The notes under the pieces were generated by a model. It was not told the DNA's origin. It ran no database searches and saw only the letters and a list, made by a program, of their open reading frames with translations. From assembly GCA_003611875.1 (NCBI GenBank), contig RAYY01000032.1:1-59964 (forward strand): 59,964 nt of DNA, in the 5' to 3' direction. Of the stretch, positions 17,425 through 25,152 are shown piece by piece (positions within the stretch are counted from its first letter, which is position 1; the number at the start of each line of letters is the position of its first letter). Source of the DNA: a bacterium D16-56 (GTDB taxonomy: Bacteria > Bacillota > Clostridia > Lachnospirales > Lachnospiraceae). The translations under genes were made by a program, and so were the position numbers.

Positions 17425-18715
17425 TCTTGTCAAAAAATATTCGGTATACGGTAGGAATATCCAGTTCCCTTTTTTCAATGGAATTGGACAGATAACGGAA
17501 TGTCCCATCATCAAAGGGAAGGACCGTTATCGTATTGATAAACGCACAGTCGGAATCATAATCCGGCCATACTCCATCTACATAGAGAGTCAGCGTTCCG
17601 TCCGGATTTTCCCTGGCATCCACCACCTCCCCAAAGGGTGGATACGGACTCGAAAAGATCATCTCATACGGATAGCTGTCCGTGGCTGCATGATAACCGC
17701 ATATTTCCCTTATCTGCTCTTTCGTGACCGGGAAGTAAGTTGTCATGATCCGTTCATATGCCTCTGCAGGTATCTCCCCGTTTTCCGGCCGCAGAATCTC
17801 TCCCGTATCCATGCGGTACAGGTCCTCAAACATGCACGGCATCAAAATATCCTCCACATTACTGCTGTCCCAGTCCGTTACAAGGACATTGTAATTCACA
17901 TAGCTAAGCCCGGACAGATATTTTTCCGTCAGTTCCCTGCACCAATTAGAAAGCGGTTCTACCCGCCAGAACTGACGCAGGCTGGAATGATAAAGCTGTA
18001 TTTTATAGGAATAGATAAAATATCCTTTTTCCGTCAGCCTGATCTCTGCAATGTCACTGACAGCGGTAGATATGACCTCCGGTACGCCTCCTTCCCTCCA
18101 ACCAATCTGAACATAAAAGGTCTGCAGTTTTCCTCCCCTGTATATGAACGTATAAGCCCCTATCAGCCCATCCAGATTCACATCAAGGATTGTGACCATC
18201 GTATCCTGTTCCTTCAAATAGGCAGAATAAAAGTCCCGGACACTTTCATGATTTTCCATATTTGCCCCATCGGTAATGCTTACATATCCAGCCGTTCCAA
18301 GCAGAGAAACCACCCGGTTTCTCTGCTCTCTGGAAAAATCCCTGACCGTATATGTGTAGGGCGGAACTTCCTCTATGGCCGCATCCCTGTATACTTCCTG
18401 CACCTTCACGGCTGCCGTTAAAGCACTGTTTTCCAGTTCTTTTTCTTCATCCTCACTGAGCAGACTGTCCGGATCTTCTAAAAAATACTGTGTTGATAAT
18501 GGTTCCTGCGGCTCTTCTCCCCTGCCGGCTGCCCCGGTATCGTTCGCAACTGCTCCGCTGCCGGAAATCTCCGCAACGGGTTCCCAGGCTTTTTCTGACT
18601 GCCTTCTATTTGCTTCTTTCCGAATGCCAGTAATGAGACATCCCGCTGACACTGCTAAAAATAACAGGATAAATGGGAACCCCCATTTTCTATATAACCA
18701 TTTCAGTTCTTCCAA
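17408..18715 (-). CDS. Membrane-anchored extracytoplasmic protein, paralogue B
   Basis: The 435-residue protein is laid out like paralogue A (15475-16749): a membrane anchor at about residues 12-29 (GFPFILLFLAVSAGCLI), an acidic, Gly/Ala-rich linker, and the same extracytoplasmic domain (DFYSAYL, LTEKGYFIY, EDILMPCMFEDLYRM, LYVDGVWPDYDSD). After the shared RELDIP ending it continues for about 13 residues (VYRIFFDKNASIF) that paralogue A lacks. This tail runs into the TetR remnant, so the native stop was probably lost in a deletion. The start is TTG at 18715 with AAGGA just upstream, and it abuts the TAG of a third family fragment. Confidence 0.75.
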   Translation of the reverse strand: MEELKWLYRKWGFPFILLFLAVSAGCLITGIRKEANRRQSEKAWEPVAEISGSGAVANDTGAAGRGEEPQEPLSTQYFLEDPDSLLSEDEEKELENSALTAAVKVQEVYRDAAIEEVPPYTYTVRDFSREQRNRVVSLLGTAGYVSITDGANMENHESVRDFYSAYLKEQDTMVTILDVNLDGLIGAYTFIYRGGKLQTFYVQIGWREGGVPEVISTAVSDIAEIRLTEKGYFIYSYKIQLYHSSLRQFWRVEPLSNWCRELTEKYLSGLSYVNYNVLVTDWDSSNVEDILMPCMFEDLYRMDTGEILRPENGEIPAEAYERIMTTYFPVTKEQIREICGYHAATDSYPYEMIFSSPYPPFGEVVDARENPDGTLTLYVDGVWPDYDSDCAFINTITVLPFDDGTFRYLSNSIEKRELDIPTVYRIFFDKNASIF

Positions 18716-18962
18716 CTAATCCTTCCTTCCATATACTTCTTTCCACTGGTCCTCGGTCAGCCGATCGGAATGCCGCCATGGTTCATAATCGCCCTCCGGA
18801 AAAATGATCCGATTTGATACATACGCAAAACCGCCGTCGCCAAGGGGACGAACCACTGTTTCATGGGTATATGCCCTGGAGGTGTTTTCCTCCGCTTTTG
18901 GGCCACATCTGGCTGCTATAAAAAGAAAGTCACCTGCATCTCTGTCAGACCACCTTTTTCAG
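18716..18962 (-). pseudogene. C-terminal remnant of a third paralogue of the membrane-anchored family
   Basis: The frame reads GDFLFIAARCGPKAEEN, then THETVVRPLGDGGFAYVSN and a tail ending WKEVYGRKD. The VVRPLGDGGFAYVSN block aligns with VVKPFSDGTFRYLSN of paralogue A, showing that this is the end of a related gene. An in-frame TGA lies just before it at about 18963-18965, and the rest of the gene is missing. Its stop overlaps the ribosome binding region of paralogue B (GGAAGGATTAGTTG), so the two were arranged as an operon. Confidence 0.65.
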
Positions 18963-19007
18963 ACAAGTTGCAAATACGGATATAAATATTCTTCAGTTAT
19001 ATTTATA

Positions 19008-19580
19008 TTACATTTGTAATATTTTTATATCACAAAATGCTATGGAATACAACTCAAAATCATGGGTTGTGATCAACGTAACGGCATAAGGCTTCGACAA
19101 GTTTCTTATGGTCTCTTTTGCCGCAAATATCCGGTCTTTTGCATTTGTCCCCTTATAGATTTCATCAATCAGGGAAATCATTGGGGTCTGCTTTTTGCTT
19201 ACCTCAATCATTCTCCTGATACGCAGCAGCTCCGCATAAAATGTGGAAATGCCCTCGTTTCAATACCTTGCCCCATCCATGGGAAATTCTTTCCAGCCGT
19301 CACCAAAACGTGCCAGGTAATCTTTAAGAACAGACCGGAAATCTTTCAGGTATGTCTGCTCATCTTTCAGTATGCTGTGGCAGCGGATGAGCATAAGAAA
19401 TGCAAATCCAGAACCAAAGGCAGATGCAAAGAAAACAGGGATTTTCTGCCGATACCAAAGAAAAAGCATCAACCCGGAAGCGGCAGCGGTGATGATGCGG
19501 CAAAGCGATACCCGGTTGGATGTCTGCGTCAATTTATCTGATTTTTTCTCACAGGATTCATAATATTTTTTAATGAATGA
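19008..19580 (-). pseudogene. MutS-family ATPase-like gene with a large internal deletion
   Basis: The upstream part (19260-19560) encodes an N-terminal region with two hydrophobic segments (IITAAASGLMLFLWY, ASAFGSGFAFLMLI) and a GDGWKEFPMDGARY motif. This is seen in membrane-anchored MutS-like ATPases of Clostridia. A stop follows, and 10 codons later the frame resumes as GISTFYAELLRIRRMIEVS, then MISLIDEIYKGTN (Walker B) and LITTHDFELYS, the C-terminal end of the ATPase. About 300 residues, including the Walker A loop, are missing. There is also no in-frame start codon, so it is inactive. Confidence 0.7.
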
Positions 19581-19603
19581 AATACAGGAAATAAAGTTTT
19601 ATT

Positions 19604-19657
19604 TAAGAAAAACTGCCCTCGCCTGACAAAGGTTTTATCCTTATCAAAAGAGGGCAG
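19604..19657 (-). terminator. Terminator of the lipoprotein gene
   Basis: On the minus strand an 8-bp stem (CTGCCCTC with GAGGGCAG) enclosing a smaller AAGG/CCTT hairpin is followed by TTTTTCTT. It begins 8 bp after the lipoprotein stop at 19666. Confidence 0.7.
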
Positions 19658-19665
19658 GCAAAGGT

Positions 19666-20304
19666 TTATACCACTTTTACAATACAGATCTGGGCTGCTT
19701 TCAGTCCGCTGCCGGAAGAACTTCCCCACACCCGAATGAACTGGCCGGATGACAAATCTGCCGCTGTGGCTGTTGACATTTCAGATATGGCTCCTCCATC
19801 ATAGATCGTTTGGATAGCAAACAGGGTGTTTTCATCGTATGTAACCACAATCTTGTGAAACCCAGAATCATCTCCGTTGCCAGGAACCACTATGATATCA
19901 CCGCCGTTATCTGATTTCTCTGTAATAGCCTCTACCACGGTAAGCTGTCCATCCTCCAGCTCTTTGATATCTCCTTCCAGATTGGGAGTACTGTCCACCC
20001 ATCCCGCAGATGTACCAGACGTACTTTGACTTTGTGCTTCCGGCTGCTCTTTCTGCATGCTGTCTGTTGCCTGGCTGCTGCTTTCACCGGATGCCGGTTC
20101 TGCTGATGCTTCTGGTTCATTTCCTTCTGTATCCGCTGCCGGTTCCGGTATGGATACATCATTCTCCGAGATTGGTTCTCCCTGAACCACCTGTGGTTCC
20201 TGGTTATTTGATGCTTCCTCAGTCTTTCCACAGGCACATACCGTAAGGCCCAGAATGCACAGCACCCCTGTCAATAAGATCATTTTTCCTGTTTTCCTTT
20301 TCAT
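19666..20304 (-). CDS. Secreted lipoprotein, unknown function
   Basis: The 212-residue protein has a signal peptide with a lipobox ending in LTVCAC (lipidated Cys at about residue 23 or 25). A low-complexity, Glu/Pro/Ser/Gln-rich linker (about 30-105) and a compact C-terminal domain of about 100 residues follow (GQLTVVEAITEKSDNGGD, GFHKIVVTYDENTLFAI, SGQFIRVWG). The linker is typical of Gram-positive surface proteins that project from the membrane. I do not recognise the folded domain. The start has AGAGGAG at good spacing. A terminator follows. It is divergent from the EFR1-type gene, with an 18-bp-stem inverted repeat between them. Confidence 0.8.
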   Translation of the reverse strand: MKRKTGKMILLTGVLCILGLTVCACGKTEEASNNQEPQVVQGEPISENDVSIPEPAADTEGNEPEASAEPASGESSSQATDSMQKEQPEAQSQSTSGTSAGWVDSTPNLEGDIKELEDGQLTVVEAITEKSDNGGDIIVVPGNGDDSGFHKIVVTYDENTLFAIQTIYDGGAISEMSTATAADLSSGQFIRVWGSSSGSGLKAAQICIVKVV

Positions 20305-20443
20305 GTTGTTCTCCTCTCATATAAAATTCAAATCCACAGTTTATCCAGCATTTCCTTGGATTTTTTATCCATTTTATCAGAGTAGTCTCTAAAAAACCTC
20401 CAAAACATCTTAAAAAAGAATGAACTTAATTTATTATTACTCC

Positions 20444-20497
20444 ATTGACCGATTTTGAGAAGACTTTTGTTTTCAGCCCTTCCCAAAATCGGTCAAT
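20444..20497. promoter_or_regulatory. Long inverted repeat between divergent genes
   Basis: ATTGACCGATTTTG at 20444-20457 pairs perfectly with 20484-20497. After one mismatch a further GAAG/CTTC extends the stem, leaving a loop of about 16 nt. It lies between the divergent lipoprotein (20304) and EFR1-type (20581) genes. It may be an operator, an attenuating hairpin or a short inverted-repeat insertion. Confidence 0.5.
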
Positions 20498-20580
20498 AGA
20501 GGTAAAATTAACAGAAGATTATAAAATCAGGAACCATGGTATAGGAATGCGGTCATTCCTCCAATTTTGAAAGGAAAAAT

Positions 20581-21837
20581 ATGATAGGTATCTATTTAAG
20601 CGGAACGGGAAACTCAGAGCATTGTATCAAAAAGCTGCTTTTTTACCTGGATAAAACTGCGCAGGCCGTTCCAATGGAGCAGAAAGATGCAGGACATTTG
20701 CTGTTACATCATGACTTTATTATTTTCGCATATCCTGTTCACTTTTCAAATATCCCTGTCATGGTAAGGGATTTCATCAAAAGCCGCCAGAATCTCTGGA
20801 AAAATAAAAAAGTACTCTGTGTTGCCACTATGGGACTGTTCAGCGGAGACGGCGCGGGCTGTGCGGCAAGGCTATTGAAAAAATATGGTGCCAAAATCGT
20901 CGGCGGATTACATATCCATATGCCCGATTCCGTCTGTGATGTTAAGCTGCTGAAAGGTTCTCCCGAACAGAATTTGAAAATCATCCAGGCTGCAGACAGA
21001 AAGATTGAAAAATGCGCTGAAGGAATCCGAAATGGCATCTATCCCAGGGATGGTTTGTTTTTCTATGACAGGATCGCGGGATTGCTAGGCCAACGCTTAT
21101 GGTATTACCGTAAAACAAAGAATTACTCAGACAAACTCAAGATCAGTAATGCCTGTACAGGCTGTGGACTGTGTACCCGGGTCTGTCCGATGGAAAACCT
21201 TACCCTGGAAAACGGCAAAGCAGCAGCCGGAAAGCACTGCACTATGTGCTACCGATGTATCAGTTTATGTCCGGCCAAAGCTATTACGTTACTGGGGCGC
21301 ACTGTCATTGAACAATACCGCTATGGCAGATATGTTAAAAAAAAGGATGACAAAAATCTATGCCTTAGCGGTGATATCAGCAAGTCTAATTTGCAAAAAG
21401 AGTCCTTCACTGTAATAGGAAAAGAAGGGGTAGCAACGGACGGGTCAGACTTTATTCAAAAGCTATGGGAGGATGCCAATTCCCACTTTGGGGAAGTTGC
21501 ACATTTGGCAAAGAAAGATGAGAATGGAAACATTCTTGGAATATGGGGTGCGATGTCTGACTTCTCCCGTTCCTTCCAGCCTTGGGAGGGATTCAATCAA
21601 GGACTTTACCTTGCAGGTGTAGAATGTGAGGATGATTCAGAAGCCCCTGACGGTTGGACAAAGTGGGTAATTCCCGGCTATGAATATATCTATGTAGAAC
21701 GTAAAAATGAGGATACCTTTTCAGAAGTTATCAAATATCTGGAAGATCATGATATTTCATTGGCAGGGGCTGTTCACGATTTTACCTGTCCCCAGACTGG
21801 AAAGGGATATATGTTTTTCCCAATTAGAAAATTGTAA
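20581..21837 (+). CDS. EFR1-type flavodoxin/ferredoxin protein fused to a GyrI-like domain
   Basis: The 418-residue protein joins three modules. Residues 1-165 form a flavodoxin-like domain (YLSGTGNSEHC, the FMN phosphate loop). Residues 190-235 hold two [4Fe-4S] clusters (CTGCGLCTRVCP, CTMCYRCISLCP). These two make an EFR1-family electron carrier. Residues about 270-418 resemble the GyrI-like small-molecule-binding domain (FTVIGKEGVAT, IWGAMSDFSRSF, YLAGVECEDD, WVIPGYEYIYVE). A GyrI-like domain fused to an electron-transfer protein is unusual, since the domain is mostly found in AraC/MerR regulators. The start follows GAAAGGAA. It is the only gene in its transcription unit; an inverted-repeat element lies downstream. 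Confidence 0.85.
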   Translation: MIGIYLSGTGNSEHCIKKLLFYLDKTAQAVPMEQKDAGHLLLHHDFIIFAYPVHFSNIPVMVRDFIKSRQNLWKNKKVLCVATMGLFSGDGAGCAARLLKKYGAKIVGGLHIHMPDSVCDVKLLKGSPEQNLKIIQAADRKIEKCAEGIRNGIYPRDGLFFYDRIAGLLGQRLWYYRKTKNYSDKLKISNACTGCGLCTRVCPMENLTLENGKAAAGKHCTMCYRCISLCPAKAITLLGRTVIEQYRYGRYVKKKDDKNLCLSGDISKSNLQKESFTVIGKEGVATDGSDFIQKLWEDANSHFGEVAHLAKKDENGNILGIWGAMSDFSRSFQPWEGFNQGLYLAGVECEDDSEAPDGWTKWVIPGYEYIYVERKNEDTFSEVIKYLEDHDISLAGAVHDFTCPQTGKGYMFFPIRKL

Positions 21838-21980
21838 AAGGCTGAGATTTGTGGGAGGATAAAACGTAAAATGAAAAGAAAGGAATTATATATCATCGTG
21901 ATGGAATAAACGGGGATTATGATGACTTTGACGATGTGGAGAAGCTAATGGAATTTATCAAAACCGGAATACACTAAAAA
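21838..21980 (+). other. Short remnant frame after the EFR1 gene
   Basis: A forward frame ending at the TAA near 21977 reads IYHRDGINGDYDDFDDVEK then LMEFIKTGIH. It looks like the end of a small protein, but the nearest ATG (21871) is in a different frame that stops after 12 codons. Probably a decayed small gene; I do not recognise it. Confidence 0.3.
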
Positions 21981-22144
21981 CTAGTATAACCCATTTTAAA
22001 TACCTTTCCGTTTCGGCAAGGATACTTTTCCAAGAGTGCAGAGGGAAAAGCGGAGGCGTAGTGACGCTGCGTTGGGCATTCTCCCTCTGTGCTATCGAGA
22101 AAGTAGACTGGCGAAACGAAAGGTTATTTAAAACGGGTTATACT
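21981..22144 (+). repeat. Long inverted-repeat element, copy 2
   Basis: Terminal arms of about 35 bp pair almost perfectly (left TAGTATAACCCATTTTAAAT, right ends GGGTTATACTA). Inside, GCAGAGGGA pairs with TCCCTCTGTGC around the core GGCGTAGTGACGCTGCG. Core and layout match the element at 3342-3477, while arms and inner stem differ in sequence yet stay paired. It lies about 145 bp after the EFR1 stop and before the convergent metallo-hydrolase gene. In both copies the core reads in the sense direction of the preceding gene. Confidence 0.65.
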
Positions 22145-22202
22145 AATACAGCATTGCCTAAATTCCCTTCCACCCATGCACCTATGATAGTCCGGTCATA
22201 TC

Positions 22203-23081
22203 CTATATCCTCTGCCACAGCAGCATATTATCCTGAAATATAGCTGCCAGCTTTCTGGTGTCTTTCAGCCATGAGAGGTAAGAACGCACCGTACTGCCCA
22301 CCAGCACATACTGCTCAAAATTCATGGAAAGTCCATAGACTTTGAACACTTCCTGCAAAATCCTCTCAAAATGCAGCGGCTCCCCACAAATGGACAAAAT
22401 CCTTTCTGCGATACTCTGCACCTTATCCCTGTTATAACGGACAAGCTCCTTAATATTAGCAGACGCTTCCGCATGAGCGGGAACAAACATGGCAGCTTCC
22501 ATTCCCTCCACCACGTCCAATGTTTCCAGATAAGCTCCCACATCGTAAATAAAAGATACTGCATACTTTTCCAACGTTTCTCTACTGCTTATGCAATCTG
22601 CAAGAAATACCACCCCGTCCGGCATACGAAAACCTACCATATCAAAAAAATGCCCAGGCAGGGGAATGATCTCAATCTCCTTTGGAAAACCTTCATCCGA
22701 AAAATCTGTCACACTGCTCTCTTGTGCCATCAGGAACTTATGCCGTAAGTCCTTACACGGATAACCACCATAGAGAAAGGCCGGCTCCAATACCGGAAAT
22801 TTTGTAAAAGCTGCCTCCATGCCGCCGGAATAAACCTTACATCCCGTCTGCCCCTGCAGGTAACGGTTTCCTCCGATATGATCTGCATTGGAATGGGTGT
22901 TCAGTATGGCTGTTAAGCGCCAGCCATTCTTATCCAGAATCTGTCTGACCTTCCTTCCCGCCTCCTTATCATTCCCGCTGTCAACCAGGTAGACATGATC
23001 CTTGTCCAGAGCATAGACACCGATCTTTGCCGGACAGTTTATGTAATAGCATTTCTCACTGACCTGCACTAATTCATACAT
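22203..23081 (-). CDS. MBL-fold metallo-hydrolase
   Basis: The 292-residue protein has the metallo-beta-lactamase motif THSNADHIGGN (residues about 63-73; usual form HxHxDH, here with Ser/Asn replacing the first two positions). It also has a PLPGHFFDMVGF histidine and a FLADCIS aspartate region further on, so zinc binding may be altered. A helical C-terminal third (about 205-290) follows. The start is put at ATG 23081, nine bases after GGAGG; an ATG at 23090 overlaps that site. It begins a few bases after the Xre-cupin gene and is surely cotranscribed with it. The substrate is unknown. Confidence 0.8.
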   Translation of the reverse strand: MYELVQVSEKCYYINCPAKIGVYALDKDHVYLVDSGNDKEAGRKVRQILDKNGWRLTAILNTHSNADHIGGNRYLQGQTGCKVYSGGMEAAFTKFPVLEPAFLYGGYPCKDLRHKFLMAQESSVTDFSDEGFPKEIEIIPLPGHFFDMVGFRMPDGVVFLADCISSRETLEKYAVSFIYDVGAYLETLDVVEGMEAAMFVPAHAEASANIKELVRYNRDKVQSIAERILSICGEPLHFERILQEVFKVYGLSMNFEQYVLVGSTVRSYLSWLKDTRKLAAIFQDNMLLWQRI

Positions 23082-23096
23082 TTTACGCATCCTCCT

Positions 23097-23654
23097 TTAA
23101 TGATTCGGATAAAATATCACATTATAAGCGGCACAGGCTTTATCTGAAACATTGTGGTATGCATGGGAAATATCTGCCTCAAACCGTATAGACTGTTTTT
23201 CCTGCAATAGCACCTCCCTCCCGCCTATCACCATTTTCAATATTCCCTGTACCAGAAAAACATATTCCTCAACCCCCGCCACATGGGGAAGTGATTCATG
23301 GCACACCCCTGCATCAAGCTTAATATAAAATACTTCCACATTCCTTACCGGGTCAAATGGGTACAGCGGATATGCCCTCATTCCGCCGTTTTCCTCCGTG
23401 ATTACATTCTTTTCACAAAGCCCGGCAACCGCATATTCCGCTTCCTCCTGTTTGCAGAAAAAGGATAAAGGTATTTTCAGCCCTGTTGAAATCTTCCATA
23501 ATATGTTGATGGTGGGCGAGGACTGTCCGCGCTCAATCTGTCCTAACATGGGCTTGCTGACGCCTGTCAATTCCGCAGCATCGTCCAGCGTGAGCTGTCT
23601 TGTATTCCGGATTTCTTTCAGCCGTTCTCCTACCTTCAATGAAACCTGCCCCAT
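23097..23654 (-). CDS. Xre-family regulator with C-terminal cupin
   Basis: The 185-residue protein has an N-terminal helix-turn-helix (LKEIRNTRQLTLDDAAELTG, then VSKPMLGQIERGQSSPT, about residues 10-50) and a cupin domain (LPHVAGVEEYVFLVQG, IRFEADISHAYHN, about 110-180). This architecture is common in regulators that sense a small metabolite. The start at ATG 23654 follows GGGAGG; an ATG at 23669 overlaps that site. It is the first gene of a two-gene operon with the MBL-fold hydrolase and probably controls it together with itself. An ATACA-AA-TGTAT inverted repeat lies upstream. Confidence 0.9.
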   Translation of the reverse strand: MGQVSLKVGERLKEIRNTRQLTLDDAAELTGVSKPMLGQIERGQSSPTINILWKISTGLKIPLSFFCKQEEAEYAVAGLCEKNVITEENGGMRAYPLYPFDPVRNVEVFYIKLDAGVCHESLPHVAGVEEYVFLVQGILKMVIGGREVLLQEKQSIRFEADISHAYHNVSDKACAAYNVIFYPNH

Positions 23655-23698
23655 AATTCCTCCCTTCATTTGTTTTAACGTATAAAATATATTATAAC

Positions 23699-23710
23699 AT
23701 ACAAATGTAT
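23699..23710. promoter_or_regulatory. Candidate operator upstream of the Xre-cupin operon
   Basis: ATACA and TGTAT form an inverted repeat with a 2-bp centre, 45 bp upstream of the Xre-cupin start. GTATAAAATA occurs twice nearby (23680 and 23706), overlapping a TATAAT-like -10 sequence on the minus strand. Confidence 0.35.
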
Positions 23711-23714
23711 AAAA

Positions 23715-23885
23715 TAAAAGAGCCTGTACACATCATAAACTTTTATATCCGGCGTAATTCTTTGGTTTTCCAGTTTATTCAGTTTCAATATATTTCCAAT
23801 CAAATCAGAGAGTCTTACTGCAGCGTTTTCGATTGATTTTGTATATTCTCTCCTCCGTTCTTCTGCAATCTGTTCCGTCTGTTAC
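23715..23885 (-). pseudogene. Histidine kinase fragment (HisKA region)
   Basis: The minus-strand frame reads ERRREYTKSIENAAVRLSDL, IGNILKLNKLENQRITPD and then ends in AT-rich sequence near 23670. This is the second helix of a HisKA dimerisation domain and the following linker, but the phospho-acceptor histidine and the ATPase domain are missing. A TAA lies just upstream. It is an isolated scrap with no partner regulator nearby. Confidence 0.6.
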
Positions 23886-24083
23886 CCTGTCAGCAGCCTC
23901 TGCCAGCATATGAAATTACCATATTCTTCCCATCGTTTGCAGGCACATAGATCACCAATATAAACGATAGCATTGTACATCCATCCCTGTATCTCCCATT
24001 TTGTACATATCTAGATACTTTCCGGTATTTTGTATTATACACGTCTATTGCTTGTATTTTGTTTGCAATTTGTTTCGGAAATG

Positions 24084-24809
24084 TTAATTTCTATCTAAAC
24101 CTCCATCTGGTACATTCACCTTCATTCGAAACTGCGACGGCGTCAATCCAGTAACCTGACGGAAACATTTTGCAAAATGGCTTTGGGAACAAAACCCCAG
24201 CAGACTCCATATTTCATTCATGCAATACACATTTTTTGACAGCAAAAGCCTGGCAAGATTTATTTTTTCCTTTAAAATCCAGGCATGGACTGTTTCCCCT
24301 GTCTCTTTTTTAATTGTATGGGAAAGATGACTTTTACTGATGCAAAGAACATCTGCAATCTCCTCTATGGTCAAGGATTCGCAGATATGAGATTTTATGT
24401 ATTTCCGAAATTTCACAAAAATAGGCGAAAAAGCAGCATTATACATGGTTTTGTCGATAATCCGGGCAAAATCCATCAAATATTCCTCACTAAGTTTTAC
24501 CAGCATCCATGGTGTGGAAGCCTCCTGAGATCTGATAATACAATCCCCAAAGGTTTTATCTATTACAATATTAGGTACATCTACTTTCTCTGCAATTTTC
24601 ACAGCCTCCACCCAGATCGTCATGCATACTCTAAGAGCGTATGCCCGGTCTTCCATAAACAGTTGATCACATATTGCCTTTTTTTCTTCCTCATTGCTGT
24701 AACTCTGAATCAGATCCACTCTGCCCTGACGAACACACTCAAGCCAAAAATCAAATATATTGTTGTCTGAAGCAAAATAAGCCAGTACATCATTTCTGGA
24801 TCTTTCCAT
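24084..24809 (-). CDS. AraC-family transcriptional regulator
   Basis: The 241-residue protein has a helical N-terminal domain of about 130 residues. The C-terminal AraC DNA-binding domain has two helix-turn-helix motifs: LTIEEIADVLCISKSHLSHTIKK (about 145-167) and MNEIWSLLGFCSQSHFAKCF, followed by RQVTGLTPSQFR at the end. The ATG follows AAGAGG. The intergenic region upstream holds three copies of ATTTGCAC, which could be its own binding sites. It is divergent from a LacI-type gene whose neighbours form a fructoside-use operon, so a role in sugar or stress control is plausible but not shown. Confidence 0.88.
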   Translation of the reverse strand: MERSRNDVLAYFASDNNIFDFWLECVRQGRVDLIQSYSNEEEKKAICDQLFMEDRAYALRVCMTIWVEAVKIAEKVDVPNIVIDKTFGDCIIRSQEASTPWMLVKLSEEYLMDFARIIDKTMYNAAFSPIFVKFRKYIKSHICESLTIEEIADVLCISKSHLSHTIKKETGETVHAWILKEKINLARLLLSKNVYCMNEIWSLLGFCSQSHFAKCFRQVTGLTPSQFRMKVNVPDGGLDRN

Positions 24810-24872
24810 AAGGACACCTCTTGCGGAAAAGTATAGATTTTTGTTGTATTGTTCATATGTAAATCTCTTTAC

Positions 24873-24939
24873 TTTTTATTTGCACAATATAAATATATCA
24901 TTTGCACTTTATTTAGTCAATTATATTTTTTATTTGCAC
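24873..24939. promoter_or_regulatory. Three direct repeats of ATTTGCAC upstream of the AraC gene
   Basis: ATTTGCAC occurs at 24878-24885, 24900-24907 and 24932-24939, that is, spaced by 22 and 32 bp (about two and three helical turns). The first and third share a longer TTTTTATTTGCAC. The array lies 64-130 bp before the AraC start and about 215 bp before the divergent LacI start. Direct repeats on one helical face fit AraC-family operators. Confidence 0.5.
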
Positions 24940-25152
24940 TACCTATTTTACATAATGTAACATTTTAAATTCTCTGCAATGTTCATAACAACACTTTTTA
25001 ACATTTTCAATAGAACTTTTAACAAATTCACTCTACAGATAGCATTTTTATGTTTGACGCATTTTCAGTGATACATTATAATAATCATACATTACCACCC
25101 TTTGGGGGACACACTCTTTTATCTGTGTTATAAAAAGAAAGGGAACACATTT

